Both the position numbers and the translations under genes were made by a program. The notes below the pieces were generated by a model. The model was not told the origin of the DNA. It was given only the letters and a program-made list of their open reading frames with translations, and ran no database searches. Positions 52,130 through 64,000 of a stretch of 64,000 bases of DNA are shown here, piece by piece. The DNA is taken from NCBI GenBank assembly GCA_039096225.1, contig JBBPEB010000014.1:2323978-2387977 (forward strand). Direction: 5' to 3'. Source of the stretch: Blastocystis sp. Blastoise. Taxonomy: Eukaryota > Sar > Bigyra > Opalinata > Blastocystidae. Every line of letters begins with the position of its first letter. The first letter of the stretch is position 1.

Positions 52130-53620
52130 ATGGTGAAAGAGAGTGTAGAATTTGATACTGATAAGATAGGTGATATTCAGAAGGATGTAATTCATTTTGA
52201 AAGACTGATTGGTGATTTGATTGGTATTTTAAGTAAGTCAATAAGTTTCTGTATTCATTCAAGTGAATCTATAAATGAATTAGTAAAGCAATCCGTAAGA
52301 AATTGTGAAGGAATGAATGATAAGAATGGTGATGATCCAAGTATAATTATCCAAGAATCTTCATATATTCATGAATGTGATACTACTATGAATAATAATG
52401 ATAATGGAATTGATTATATTCGGTTTACAAGTAATGGTCCAGTTTATTCTCTTCCTAAAAGAATAACAAATAGTTTAGTAGGTAGTTTCATTTATGAAGC
52501 TTCTCAAGAAGATCAGAGAAGTATTGATGGTACTATATTTTTTGATTATCATGGTGATGAAACACTTTTTCCTTTATTAATTGATTCTTTAATGAATAAG
52601 AAAGTGAATATTGATAAATTGGAATTAGGTGATCAACTTGATTTATTAAGAATGTTTGATTATTGTAATTTACCTATGCCTGAAGAATTTGTAAAATATC
52701 CATATAGATTTAGAAATAATCATGTAGTGAAACAATATAAAGAAAGTGATGATATTATTCTATATATAAATGATAATAAAGATGATACATTAAGAGATTA
52801 TTGGAAGAATAATGGATTATGGAATAAGATTGCTAGTGAATATGATGATGGATATGTAGATTATGATGAGAAGAATAATGAAATGTTTATGAAGATAAAT
52901 TTTGAATATATTGATTATATTTATGAATATATAAAGACTTATCATATTTACATTTCTGAAGAAGAAACAAAGACTATAAATAAAGAATTATTAGAGAATG
53001 AAATGTATAATTTATTTGGTGATAAAGGAAAAGAAAAGGTAAAAGAAGGAATGGAACAAGGATGGTTTAAAGGAAGTAATATTATTTTTAATAAAGTATT
53101 AGACACTTCATTAGTGAATTGGCTTGGTAAAGAAAAGAAATGGAAATTATTATTTAGAGCAAGTGAACATGATTATTCTGCAAGTGAATTTCATAGATAT
53201 TGTGATAATAAAGGAGAAACAGTAACTATAATTGAACATATTGGCCATAATGATCATATTAATATATTTGGAGGATATACAAATCAAAGTTGGGCTGATT
53301 CAGGCTATAAATTCTATTCTAAAGGATTTCTCTTTACATTAACTAATGAACATGGTATTCCTCCTACTAAATATGATTATATAAATAGTGATAGAAGTAA
53401 AGCTATATATTGTTATTCTTCTTATGGTCCCATATTTGGAGGTGGTTATGACATCAAGATATCTGATCAATGTTATAGTAATACTGATTCTTATTGTAAT
53501 GCGCATTCTTATTCTGAAGTAAGTACTCCTCAAAAACATTCATTATTTGTGAATACTAATAATGCTAATTCTAATAATAGTTTTACAGTAGAAGATTATG
53601 AAGTCTGGGGAAGAGCATAA
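52130..53620 (+). CDS. BTB-like + TLDc-domain protein, copy B (intronless)
   Basis: 496 residues from the ATG shared with the other copies (MVKESVEFDTDKIGDIQKDV). It has the same order of parts: helical N-terminus, BTB/T1-like domain (IRFTSNGPVYSLPKRI, then GTIFFDYHGDETLFPLLIDS), a Tyr/Asp/Glu-rich middle, and a C-terminal TLDc domain with KKWKLLFRASEHDY, INIFGGYT, GPIFGGGYDIKISD and the terminal EVWGRA. It differs from A and C around residues 315-335, just before the TLDc core (EQGWFKGSNIIFNK instead of MIPQYFVGTKIIMNY), so A and C are closer to each other there. No intron interrupts the TLDc domain. Function is inferred from the TLDc family only, as for copy A. Confidence 0.87.
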   Translation: MVKESVEFDTDKIGDIQKDVIHFERLIGDLIGILSKSISFCIHSSESINELVKQSVRNCEGMNDKNGDDPSIIIQESSYIHECDTTMNNNDNGIDYIRFTSNGPVYSLPKRITNSLVGSFIYEASQEDQRSIDGTIFFDYHGDETLFPLLIDSLMNKKVNIDKLELGDQLDLLRMFDYCNLPMPEEFVKYPYRFRNNHVVKQYKESDDIILYINDNKDDTLRDYWKNNGLWNKIASEYDDGYVDYDEKNNEMFMKINFEYIDYIYEYIKTYHIYISEEETKTINKELLENEMYNLFGDKGKEKVKEGMEQGWFKGSNIIFNKVLDTSLVNWLGKEKKWKLLFRASEHDYSASEFHRYCDNKGETVTIIEHIGHNDHINIFGGYTNQSWADSGYKFYSKGFLFTLTNEHGIPPTKYDYINSDRSKAIYCYSSYGPIFGGGYDIKISDQCYSNTDSYCNAHSYSEVSTPQKHSLFVNTNNANSNNSFTVEDYEVWGRA

Positions 53621-53993
53621 AATAGGATAATAAATTATTAATTTTTTATTTCTATCTTTATATATATTTTTTCTTTTTTTTTATTGAAAAAACTTTTTTC
53701 AATATATATATATTATTTTTCATAAATTAAATATATAAAAGTAGTTTTGTTAATTGTCTTATAACTGTAATTCAATTATTAAAAGTTTATTAATAGTAAT
53801 CAATATATAATTTTTTAGGAATAAAAAAATATCCTTTTATTAGAAATACTTTATATAAATATATCTATTTTATGGATATATTAAAAATAAGATATAAATT
53901 CTAAGAATAAATCAATAAAACATATGTAGGATAAGAATTACAAGAAAGAAATATCAATACATTCTAATCTATTTAAGTATGTTATATATATAG

Positions 53994-56318
53994 GTGATCA
54001 TACAGATCAATGTGATATCGAATTTCAAATTGAATTACTTCATTTCTTTACAAGAACTCATTTCCCAAAGTTATCTATATATGATCTTAGTAATTATTAT
54101 TGTTGTTGTCCGTACGATATTCGATCCAGATTCGCCAAATATTTAGTACGGTATTCACTTTTAGAATTAATAGATATAATATATATAAAGCATTCAAACT
54201 TATATAAGAATACATTTCCTATAAATGTAGAATCATTAGAAACCATTTTTCAAGTGAAGAAACATCATGATATTACTATTCAATGTATATATATATATAT
54301 AATTATAATTATAAATAATAATAATAATAATAATAATATTTAGCATATATATTAATTGATAAATTTGATGAATTAATGAAAAGAGTATTATATTCAGGAT
54401 TATTAATTGATTATGACGTTTATTTTGATTGTATATTGTTATTTATATAAAATTATTCTATATTATTTATTTATATAGTTGATGATATATCTAAAAGTCT
54501 CAGTGATTATTCACTTATTGATTTGAACTTATATCCTGCTAAATTCATTGATATCGGTATATATTTATTTTATATAAATTATTTATATTAAAATAATATA
54601 TTTTGTTTTATTGAAATACTATATTTATGATAGCATATTCAATATTTAAAACTATATTATTTAAATTAATATACATAGAAGCTAATGTTACAAATTATAC
54701 TATATTACACAGGATAGAATGTATATATGAACGAATCAATTGTGATCATTTAGAAGCAATATCTATTCACTGTAATCCTTTATTATTCTTTTCTTTATAT
54801 ATATATATATATATATATAGTAATTGATATTATAGATGAAACAATAAATGAGTATTATAATGAATATATATCATTCTTATCAACATGTAATTATACTACT
54901 GTGAATAAATTAACAATAGGTATATGTAGCTAAACTTATAAACAATGAATATTGATTATATATAGATAAACATCAATCTTATTTTTCATCATTTGAAACA
55001 CCTAATTTACAATATACAAAGGAAATTAATGATGTTTTTTATAAATTCTTTTCGTTATTTACAAATAATATTCAACATATATAGATTTCAGGTATAAATA
55101 CTATTTATATTCTTATTTTAATATTAATTATAATTTACATATATATAGATTTTATTCTAGCAAGATATTTATTATTTTCAAAGGATACTATACAACTTCC
55201 TTTATGGTCTAATTTACAAGAATTATATCTTTATTTTAGTATAAAATATATGTGAATATCTATTCTATAATTAATGTTTATATATATAGATGATACTATA
55301 GAGAGTTTAAGTCTTACTCAATTTAATGAACTTGATAAAAGACAATTAAATAACTTGAAAATAGTATCTATTCTATGTCCTTGTATATATATTATATTCT
55401 ATTTTATACTAGAGTATTTTAGTGTTCTTATAATATTATTAATTATTTTATAATCTATATTTATATTATTACTGTTTCTTAATTATATAAATCTAATAAT
55501 TTTATACTAGATTATATATATATTCAATTATTTCAATTAATGAACTATATATTTTATTATTATATATAATATTATTTAGGTTCTATCTCGTTTGATGTGA
55601 CTCATATATATACATTTATTGATTCATTCAAAAACGCTTCTTTTTCTTCTTTTCAGAATCTTAATACGTTCAAAATATCAATTAAACCAATGTGTAAATA
55701 TATATTAATTAAATTAATTATTCTATTTATATACATATTTAACATTTTTTTCACTTTATTATTATTTTATATATATTAATAAGTTATATATATATAATAA
55801 TAACTAGAAATAATCAGGATTTTCCTATTCTATAGTTGGTGATAACACTATTGATATTCATCTACTTGAATCATTTCCATCTTTTTCTTTCTATTTACAT
55901 AAACCAATTACTTCTATTATTATGTGTAAATATATTTACTGTTTTAGTAACTCTATTTATTCCTATGAAAACTATATATATACTCAATTAAGCTCAAAGT
56001 ATTCAAAGAATATTCAATACTTAGAAATATGTATTTTTATTATGATTTATATATATGTTTGTAATATATATTTATTTTTTTAGTTATCTCAAATCATTCA
56101 GTATTCACAAATATTGTACAGTTAGTAGTAAAAGATACATTTCCATTCTTGAAGAAAATCAAACTATATTTATGCTGTATTTTTTTAATATAGAATTTAT
56201 AATATATATAGCATCATTTGATTTCAATGAAGAAGTGACATTATTACAATCTTATAATGATACTCACATATTTTATTGTGAAATTATTCAATGTCGTTTA
56301 CAAGATGATGATTATTAA
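53994..56318 (+). pseudogene. LRR-like multi-exon gene, 5'-truncated and interrupted
   Basis: It begins abruptly at an acceptor (TATAG at 53989-53993) with no ATG exon or BTB part in front. The exons end in LRR-like strands (HDITIQC, DYDVYFDC, LEAISIHC, VNKLTIG, LQELYLYFS, LKIVSILC) and are joined by phase-1 introns, as in the full-length family. Breaks: an in-frame TAG at 55082-55084, and no splice solution in phase around 55.94-56.03 kb. A long 195-nt gap near 55.38-55.58 kb may hide a lost exon. The last two exons (VISNHSVFTNIVQLVVKD, SFDFNEEVTLLQSYND) are intact and end in TAA at 56318. It sits between TLDc copies B and C, so it may be what remains of a fourth BTB/LRR-like gene, whose TLDc partner would be missing or be one of its neighbours. 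Confidence 0.6.
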
Positions 56319-56677
56319 AGTTATTATATATATTTTTTTATATGTATGCTATTTATTTATAGCTTTATTATAATGTTAATGGATATTTTGTAGAAATTTA
56401 TTGTAGTTATATTTGTTGTTTATAAAAAATATTATGTACAATTATTTATAAAAGTTTTTTGTAGAAATGTTATTTTGTAGTTTTAAATTTTTTATTCATT
56501 CTAAACTATTCAATAAAATAAATTTAAAATATTCATTAATAGACTATATTATATAAAATATATTGACTACTAATTAGAAAAAAAATATATATAACAAATA
56601 TAATAATTGATATAAAACAAAGTATATATAAATGAATGTCTATAAAAAGTGTGTTGCGAATATAAATATGCAACTAT
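56319..56677. other. Convergent spacer, nothing seen
   Basis: About 360 bp of A/T-rich sequence between the 3' ends of the LRR-like pseudogene (plus) and TLDc copy C (minus). No feature recognised. Confidence 0.5.
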
Positions 56678-58174
56678 TTAAATATAAATTCTTCCCCAGA
56701 CTTCATAATCTTCTACTGTAAAGTAATTATCGGTATTAGCACTATTAGTATTTACAAATAATGAAGATTTTTGAGGAGTATTTAGTTCAGAATAACGAGA
56801 TGCTTTACAAAAAGAACTATTATTATTATGACATTGATCAGATATATAGATATCAAAACCACTTCCAAATGTTGGACCATAAGAAGATTTACAATATATC
56901 GCATAACGTCTATCACTATCAGTATAATCATATTGAGTAGGAGTAATACCATGCTCATTACTTAATGTAAATAGAAATTCTTTAGAATAAGATTTCCAAC
57001 GATCTGAACAATCCCAACTTTGATCTGTATATCCTCCAAATATATTAATATTATTATTATGACCTATATGTTTTATTATAGTCACTGTTTCTCCTTTATT
57101 ATCACAATATTTATGAAATTCACTTATAGAATACTTATGCTCACTTGCTCTAAATAATAATTTCCATTTCTTTTCTTTACCAAGCCAATTTATTAAAGGT
57201 ATTTCCATTGAATAATTCATTATTATTTTTGTGCCAACAAAATATTGAGGAATCATCATTCCTTCTTTTACCTTTTCTTTTCCTTTATCACCAAATAAAT
57301 TATACATTTCATTTTCTAATAATTCTCTATTTATATTCTTTGTTTCTTCGTCAGATATATAAATACAATTATATTGAATATAATCATGAATTTGATTAAT
57401 ATATGTATAATTAATCTTCATATACATTTCATTATTCTCTTCATCATAATCTACATATCCATAGCAATATTCATTAACAATCTTATTCCATAATCCATTC
57501 TCCTTCCAATAATCTCTTAATATATCATCTTTCTTATCATTTATATAAAGAATAACATTATCACCTTCTTTATATGGTTTCACACCAAGATCTCTTTTAT
57601 AATAAACCTTCATTAATTCTTCAGGAATAGGTAATTCACAATATTCAAATAAATCTAATAAATTCATTTGATCTCTTACTTTCAATTTATCAATATTTAT
57701 TTTCTTATTCATTAAAGAATCAATTAATAAAGGAGCTACTGTTTCATCACCATGATAATCTAAATAAATGTCATCATCATTAGTTCTTTGATTTTCTTGA
57801 GAATTTTCATAAAGAAGACTACCTACTAAACTATTTGTTATTCTTTTAGGAAGAGAATAAACTGGTCCTGCATTCGTAAATCGAATATAATCAATTCCAT
57901 CATCATTATTATTCATAGTAGCATCATATTCATTCAGAAAAGAAGATTCTTGGATAATTATTTGTGGATCATCACCATTTTTATCATTCATTGCTTCACA
58001 ATATCTTATGGATTGTTTTACTAATTCATTTATAGATTCACCTGAATGAATACAAAAACTTATTGACTTACTTAAAATACCAATCAAATCACTAATCAGT
58101 CTTTCAAAATGAATTACATCCTTCTGAATATCACCTATCTTATCAGCATCAAATCCTACATTCTCTTTCACCAT
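56678..58174 (-). CDS. BTB-like + TLDc-domain protein, copy C (intronless)
   Basis: 498 residues from the shared ATG (MVKENVGFDADKIGDIQKDV), very close to copy A in the N-terminal 60 residues and the TLDc domain. BTB/T1-like region: IRFTNAGPVYSLPKRI and DIYLDYHGDETVAPLLIDS. The region just after the BTB part (YCELPIPEELMKVYYKRDLG) differs from A and B. TLDc landmarks: INWLGKEKKWKLLFRASEH, NIFGGYTDQSWD, GPTFGSGFDIYISD, FTVEDYEVWGRIYI. The last three residues are YI-extended compared with GRA in A and B. No intron at the place where copy A has one. The gene is in the same orientation as, and 1.1 kb downstream of, BTB/LRR copy 3. Confidence 0.87.
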   Translation of the reverse strand: MVKENVGFDADKIGDIQKDVIHFERLISDLIGILSKSISFCIHSGESINELVKQSIRYCEAMNDKNGDDPQIIIQESSFLNEYDATMNNNDDGIDYIRFTNAGPVYSLPKRITNSLVGSLLYENSQENQRTNDDDIYLDYHGDETVAPLLIDSLMNKKINIDKLKVRDQMNLLDLFEYCELPIPEELMKVYYKRDLGVKPYKEGDNVILYINDKKDDILRDYWKENGLWNKIVNEYCYGYVDYDEENNEMYMKINYTYINQIHDYIQYNCIYISDEETKNINRELLENEMYNLFGDKGKEKVKEGMMIPQYFVGTKIIMNYSMEIPLINWLGKEKKWKLLFRASEHKYSISEFHKYCDNKGETVTIIKHIGHNNNINIFGGYTDQSWDCSDRWKSYSKEFLFTLSNEHGITPTQYDYTDSDRRYAIYCKSSYGPTFGSGFDIYISDQCHNNNSSFCKASRYSELNTPQKSSLFVNTNSANTDNYFTVEDYEVWGRIYI

Positions 58175-59251
58175 TCCTAACAATAAAAGGAATAAAAGAA
58201 AAATGAAAGCCTTTTTGAATTAAAATTATGAAACTTTATTCTTTTATAGCCAAAAATTTGATAATAATCGCAAACAATTATAAAAGAACATATCTTTCAT
58301 AAATTCACGATTATGTTTGATTTAATGACTTGAATTTAAAAACTAATCATGATTTTTATTTAATTAACATTCATTCTTTTCATTTCCTTATTATTCAATG
58401 AATTTGAATTTATAGTAAGAATTACTTTATTTTATTACTTATAAATTGTTATGATTTACAAGAATAGCATTAAAATAAATCAAAATAAACACTTATTATC
58501 ATTCTTCATTCCATTAGTTGTGGTAATAAGTCTATTCTATATTGATTACTAATCACGATACTATGAGTGTTATTGATTCATATAGATGACTTCTGAATTC
58601 CTTTCTTTTATTTACATTTTGGTTTTTCATCTTCTTTATAAAATCTGTTTGATCATCAATTTATATTCAGTATTACTCAAATAATTTTAATTCACATGAA
58701 TCACTTATCTAGGTTATGATAATGATGCTTTTTGATAATTATTCCAATTGATTCCTATATTTGTGTTTTTATATATTTAATATATATAAATTATGTTTAT
58801 AATGAATTTCTCTATTCATTAAATATGACTTTATTTCCTGCAATGTTAATGTCCTTCACATTATTCGAAAATTCATTATCTTCTCTTTTCTTTTTTTAAA
58901 AGTAATGAATCATGATATATGGTATACTGTTAGAATTATTATATGAATAAGTATATTATCTCTTTCAAAACAGTTACTATAATCTATTTTTTAGTGTACC
59001 ATTCAAAAGTACATAATAAACAAAATAAAACCATGAATTCATAACAAATAATAATAAGACATTATATTAAAAATAAAAAAATATTAAAAAAACTAACATA
59101 TATAATTAATAATGGCTACTATTCCATTATTGTCAAATCAAATAATACATTTAGATATATATAATTAATTGAAATTTAAATTGATATTTTTTAAAAATAA
59201 TAAAATAAATATATACTACAAATAGCAACATAAAAAAACATATAAAAAAAT
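58175..59251. other. Intergenic spacer within cassette 3
   Basis: 1.1 kb between BTB/LRR copy 3 and TLDc copy C, both minus. The 150 bp upstream of copy C shares blocks with the upstream region of copy A (AAAGGCTTTCATTTTTCTT against GAAGCTTTCATATTTATTT). No gene. Confidence 0.5.
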
Positions 59252-62200
59252 TTAATATATTTTTTTGAGTTTATACTTTACTTGATTTTCCTGAATAAAT
59301 GAAGAATTTTTTAATTGTTGCTCATATATATTTATTAATTCATCTGAAATATCATTACCTATATAAAACATTATCAATATGTATATATAGATATAATTGT
59401 ATTCTATATACGGTTATAAATGATAAACTCCCTCAATTTTGGGATTTTTCCAGTAGTTATAAAGTCGATCAATTTTGATAGGTTTTCCTTATAATGAATA
59501 TCTAGAAGAAAAAATAGTGAAGATTTCTAATATATAAATACTTATTTTAAAACTTTTTAAATATTTAGTTTTATTTTCATTTATGCAATCAAATAATGTT
59601 TCTATCTCATATTTATTCATCCCTTTATCTATATATATATAAATATAAATATGCTACTACAATAGTTATACTTTGAGAACCAACTAATGTATCTATAAAT
59701 GAATTCTTATCATATTTACATCGAAGAATAGAAGTATTAGAATCATAAATATATTTAGTATAATTAATATCTATAGAATCATAAAATTAATGAATATGAT
59801 AATATTATTTATATTAACTTACCCATTAATTGAATACTAGTTGATAATGGAAAGTTATTATGATTAATATACGTACATATCGTTTGAAAAAAATCTTTCA
59901 GCCAATCTTTATTCAATTTACCTATGAATATATATATATATTTAATAAAAATAATTATTATATAACAAAGAAATCAAACATAAAGATTTATGATGTATAA
60001 TATATTATTATTACTATTAATATATACAAATATCGATAGATTTCAATTTAGGGAAATTATCTATGGTATATAGTTCACAAAAGTTTTCATCTGGTATGTC
60101 ATTAATGTCTAGAATAATATTTATAAAGAAAGAAATTGATATAGTATATTGTATAATTAAAACATATACATACTTAAATATAGTTCAGTTGCATTATGAA
60201 AACAACCTTTGAGAATTAATCGATTTATAGCAGTCATATAGAAACCTAATAAAAATAATAAATTCAATTAATTAATTATTAGTATAAAAATTATATATAT
60301 ATATATATTACCTTTTATTCTAACAATAGAAGCCTTTGAAATTATTTTGTCCAATATATTCTCGAATACAGGTAAATATTCAGAGGTTAAGAATACGCTA
60401 ATAGAATTTACTATATATATATATTATAATATATATTAAAACATACAATCAATCGTTAATTCATGAAGAGAATTAATTTTATTATCATTAAATATATTTG
60501 ATATCCATTCTAAAGATTCTAAATTCATAATTCCATTAACTATATATATTATATAAAGTATAGTAATAATAATATATAAATAAAGAGTATACATGTAACA
60601 CTTAAATAGTTCAAATGTTGTAATATATTACTCTTTAAAAAGTTTTCTAAAGATTTTTTTGTATCTTCATTTATATAGTCTATAAATAAGTATATATATA
60701 TATATATATATATATTAAATGAATACATCCGAATGTAATACGTAAACGATCAATATTTTGATAATCATTCTCAAAATTATCTAATTTTTTGGTATTTATA
60801 AAATCAGAACTATCAACTTTATAGTATATGAATATATTTAATATATAACATATAAAAAAATATATTAAATATAAATAATAAACATTTATACTATCAAGTT
60901 TAGAAATAGAAATAAGATTCTTCTTAAGTAATGTCTTTAAATGTGGTAAAGAATAGATAAACGTATCTATATAAAAAAAGAAGAATTATATAGAGAATGT
61001 GATATTATTAACTACATATATACTATATAACTGTGTAGAAACTTCATCAATACGAATTGATTGAGTATAAACTAGATTATCCAAGAGATTAACTATTTCC
61101 TCCTTATCGTTGATACCAGGTCTATTTAATTTAATAGTATCAATTATAGACATTAAATCCATAGGAAACAAAAGCATAAAATTGTCAGTAGTTATTTCAC
61201 AATCGTAATTGATAATATGTAATTTTGGGAAACATTCTTTCTTTAACTTAGATAATAAAAATGATCCTATAATTATATTTACAATTATATTATATTACAT
61301 TATATTATTCATATATTTACGATTATCATAGATGAGTTCAGTAACATTTGGAAATACATGAGTTGCCATTATTTTATTAAATCGATTATAATCAATTTTA
61401 TCAGCTAATATTCTAACTATATTAAATAATAATATAGAGTAATAGTATTGTAATAATAACTAGACACAAATACTCCACGTTAAACTTAATGTAGTTAAAG
61501 AATCAAAATTACCCACTTCTAATGATTTTATAATAATCATAGCGTCATTTTCAGAATATGAATAAACTAATGTTTAATATTATATTTATAATGTATTTAT
61601 TTACATCCATTAAACTCGATTTCTGAAAGAGATAAATAAGAACAAAGTTGTAATAATTGAGACATACCCAATTTTGAAGATATTTCATCAATACTAATTA
61701 GTATATATATATAGAAGAATAAATTAATGATATCAAAAAATATATTTATGAACATACTACATTTTTTTATGCTTTTTATGATCTATATATATAAGAATTA
61801 TTAATGAAAATATTTTATTCTATATATATATGTACTATCAAATGTAATTCTAGCCATATCTTTAAATTTATTATAACAAGCCATGTCACTATTTTTAACT
61901 TTTGAATAATCATTTGTGTATATAGCTTCAGTAATAGTATTTCTATCCAATTTGGGTAATTGACTATTTTTTTTTCTTTTACTACCAGAAACAATCAAAT
62001 CATTAGAATAATATATAGGATTGGTATCTAAAGAAGAAATATTATTATATTTATTCATTTCAGATTCTGTGTAATAATCATATTCTTCAGGTTTATTTGT
62101 TTTAGAATCATCACTATAGGATTGACGAGCAGATTTTATTTTATATTCATCACTTCTTTGATTCAATAATAATCCATTTTTTGTTTGTTTTGTTGTTACT

Positions 62201-62365
62201 ATTATTATTAATAATAGTCATTATATGATATATATATATATATATATATATATACCATATATTATTAATTCTTCTAATGAAGGGAATATATCTTGAATAC
62301 ATGATGGACATATATATTCTAATGGAATATTTGATGCATAATCATCTATATTATTATTATTTATA

Positions 62366-62396
<31 letters not shown>

Positions 62397-63022
62397 CATT
62401 CAATTCTAATATTAGTAATATTTATCATCTTAAAAAGAAGAGAATAATAAAATAATTTATCTTTTCGTTGAGGTGTCAATAATCCTATATATATATTATT
62501 TGTAAAGAATAATATAAAACTACCTTTCATGATTATTTTTTTCTTAATTGTGTTAAATAGATCTATAGGAGTATCATATAACAGTCTTTTAGTTGTATCT
62601 CCTTCAAATATCTCATAATTATTTTCTTTAAAATATTCAATAAATAATTCTTTAATATGGAAGACTAAATCACTTTGAATTTCATCATCAAGTCTAGCTG
62701 AATATTCATAAAGTGTTTTATATATATCATAACTTTCTTGTAGATTTAAAGAAGAAATATCTTTATTTTCATCATTAAAAAAGGAAACCACTTTTTCCAT
62801 ATGAAAAGGAAGCATATCTATATAATAGCTGCCATCATCATATTTTTCAGAGTGTTGAATAATATCATGAAATAATGATTGAGTATTCTTCTTAATAAAT
62901 TCTCCAGGAATCCACAACTGCGTCTCATCTTGAAATGTAAATAAATCTATACATAAATTAATTTTTTTCATTCATATTCAAATACATTTTTCTTCAGTTA
63001 ATTCGGCTACACTTTCTGACAT
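59252..63022 (-). CDS. BTB/LRR-like multi-exon protein, copy 3
   Basis: The ATG at 63022 opens MSESVAELTEEK. Exon 1 is 37 nt, exactly as in copies 1 and 2, and is followed by a 41-nt intron. Exon 2 holds the BTB-like domain (YLFTFQDETQLWIPGEF; DGSYYIDMLPFHMEKVVSFF) without the frameshift of copy 2. YICPSCIQDIFPSLEEL follows in exon 4. Later exons have LRR-like units (IFPS, FPNVTELIYDN, LNKLTIS-type ends). The C-terminus is DELINIYEQQLKNSSFIQE, with the TAA at 59254-59252, parallel to the ends of copies 1 and 2. The 3' introns missing in copy 1 appear to be present here (A/T-only gaps near 59.38, 59.53, 59.63 and 59.79 kb). I found no break in the exons I followed, so it may be the best complete copy with the ancestral intron set. 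Confidence 0.68.
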
Positions 63023-64000
63023 GGCTTTTTAAACTAAATAAATATGAGGATCACAAAATGATATAGAAAAATAACAATATTTTATATATATAATATGTAG
63101 ATTCATGGAATTTACGGTGTTAAATAAGAAAATAATATTTATTTCAATTATTTAAGAATAATAAATAAAAAATTAATGTAGAATAAGTTTTTTCTCTCTT
63201 TTATCTCACTATTAGCTTTCTTCTAGTATTTCTTTTTTTTATAGTCACAAAAATAAATCATGATTATTCTAAAATATATGCTTTATAATTATAGATTTCC
63301 CATGATTTAAAACAAAAATAATCATGATTTTTAATTTTTATTTATTATTTAGTTTAGATGTTAATTCAGTTGTTAAAATAAAAAATAGTTTTCATTAATT
63401 GAATTTATTAGGTTATATTGATTTCTCCTGATTTATTTAGAATATAATGAGGCCATAACAAGGTAATTATTGAGAATCAGCTTCAATTATATTTATTTCC
63501 AGTTAATTTATTATTTACATTATGTTACTATAACTATAATAAATAATATCGCATTATTTTAAAATCAAATTATTCTTCTTTATTTCCATTTGGAAGAATT
63601 AACTTATAATAAACCAAGATTTTAAGCATCTAAATTGTTTAGAGAACTTAATAAAGTAGAATCAATATTTCTTTTTATTATTCTAATATAGAAGAAGTCA
63701 AAATTATCAAAATGATATCTTCAAAATATAATTATAATAGAATCTGATTGTAATTATAATGATATAATAATTGTCATTTAGTCTAATACTGTTATTTTTA
63801 AATAAAAGAGTTTTTTGTCTTTAAAACTATAAAAACAAGGAATAGTATGAACAATGTTTTTTTATTTATTAATATATATAGATTTGAGAAAAACTTAATT
63901 AATATTTATATCATAAAAAAACAATTCTTAAGCAACTAAAAAAATAAAATATAATTATATAGATAAAAAAATTTACTTTACTCTTTGTTTTCATTTTCAT
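63023..64000. other. Upstream region of copy 3, no gene seen
   Basis: About 1 kb of A/T-rich sequence holding the promoter of BTB/LRR copy 3. A TTTAG just before GTTTAAAAAGCC at 63023-63040 on the minus strand may be a 5'-UTR intron acceptor. An ATG at the very right edge (minus strand, MKMKTKSKVNFF) is open for 29 codons only; too little to call. Confidence 0.4.

Noticed and set aside
46562-63022. Transposon origin of the three gene pairs
   Set aside because: I saw no terminal repeats, target-site duplications or reverse transcriptase/transposase around the pairs; segmental duplication explains them.
1-64000. CRISPR arrays, insertion sequences, prokaryotic operons
   Set aside because: Tandem repeats here are coding domains or A/T microsatellites; there are no spaced palindromic repeats and no transposase. 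Introns show that the DNA is eukaryotic nuclear.

Overview
The window is nuclear DNA of an intron-rich, extremely AT-rich eukaryote (roughly one fifth G+C by eye), most likely a free-living or anaerobic protist. The evidence is: very short introns (about 35-110 nt, almost pure A/T) that nearly always start GTATAT or a close variant and end TATAG; secreted and membrane proteins with eukaryotic extracellular modules; an in-frame poly-Asn run; and TAA as the stop codon of every gene that could be followed to its end. Long exons are free of all three standard stops, so the standard code applies. I cannot name the lineage from sequence alone; no rRNA is present.

Layout. (1) 1-14,683, minus: one giant secreted protein gene, cut by the left edge, with dozens of tiny introns: signal peptide, a PA14/fibro-slime-like domain, a long series of filamin-like beta units, then an array of about 40 short Cys modules. 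(2) 17,641-24,179, plus: a BTB/LRR-like multi-exon gene followed by a TLDc-domain gene. (3) 24,775-32,351, minus: a type I membrane protein of about 2,366 residues made of repeated F5/8C-like, jelly-roll, He_PIG-like and HRM-like modules, with a SEA-like domain, a transmembrane helix and a basic tail. (4) 32.4-46.5 kb: gene-poor, with a broken Asn-rich gene, two or three tiny spliced ORF candidates, a tRNA-like element, microsatellites, a 78-bp perfect palindrome and a purine tract. (5) 46.5-63.0 kb: two more copies of the BTB/LRR + TLDc pair (one plus, one inverted) with a decayed LRR-like gene between them.

The most interesting object is the pair itself. Three times in 46 kb a multi-exon BTB/LRR-like gene is followed, in the same orientation and 1.1-1.8 kb downstream, by a TLDc gene that also carries a BTB-like domain. 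The BTB/LRR-like genes are built from exons that each encode one repeat-like unit and are joined almost only by phase-1 introns. Between copies there are clear differences: four consecutive 3' introns are absent from one LRR gene, one TLDc gene has an intron the other two lack, one LRR gene carries a single-base frameshift, and one further LRR-like gene is truncated and broken. This is a young, evolving gene-family cluster. That the two partners work together is an inference from the repeated arrangement.

Splice sites were read by eye using reading frame, splice dinucleotides and comparison between paralogues. Boundaries given to the base were checked for phase; the inner exons of the giant gene were not all resolved.
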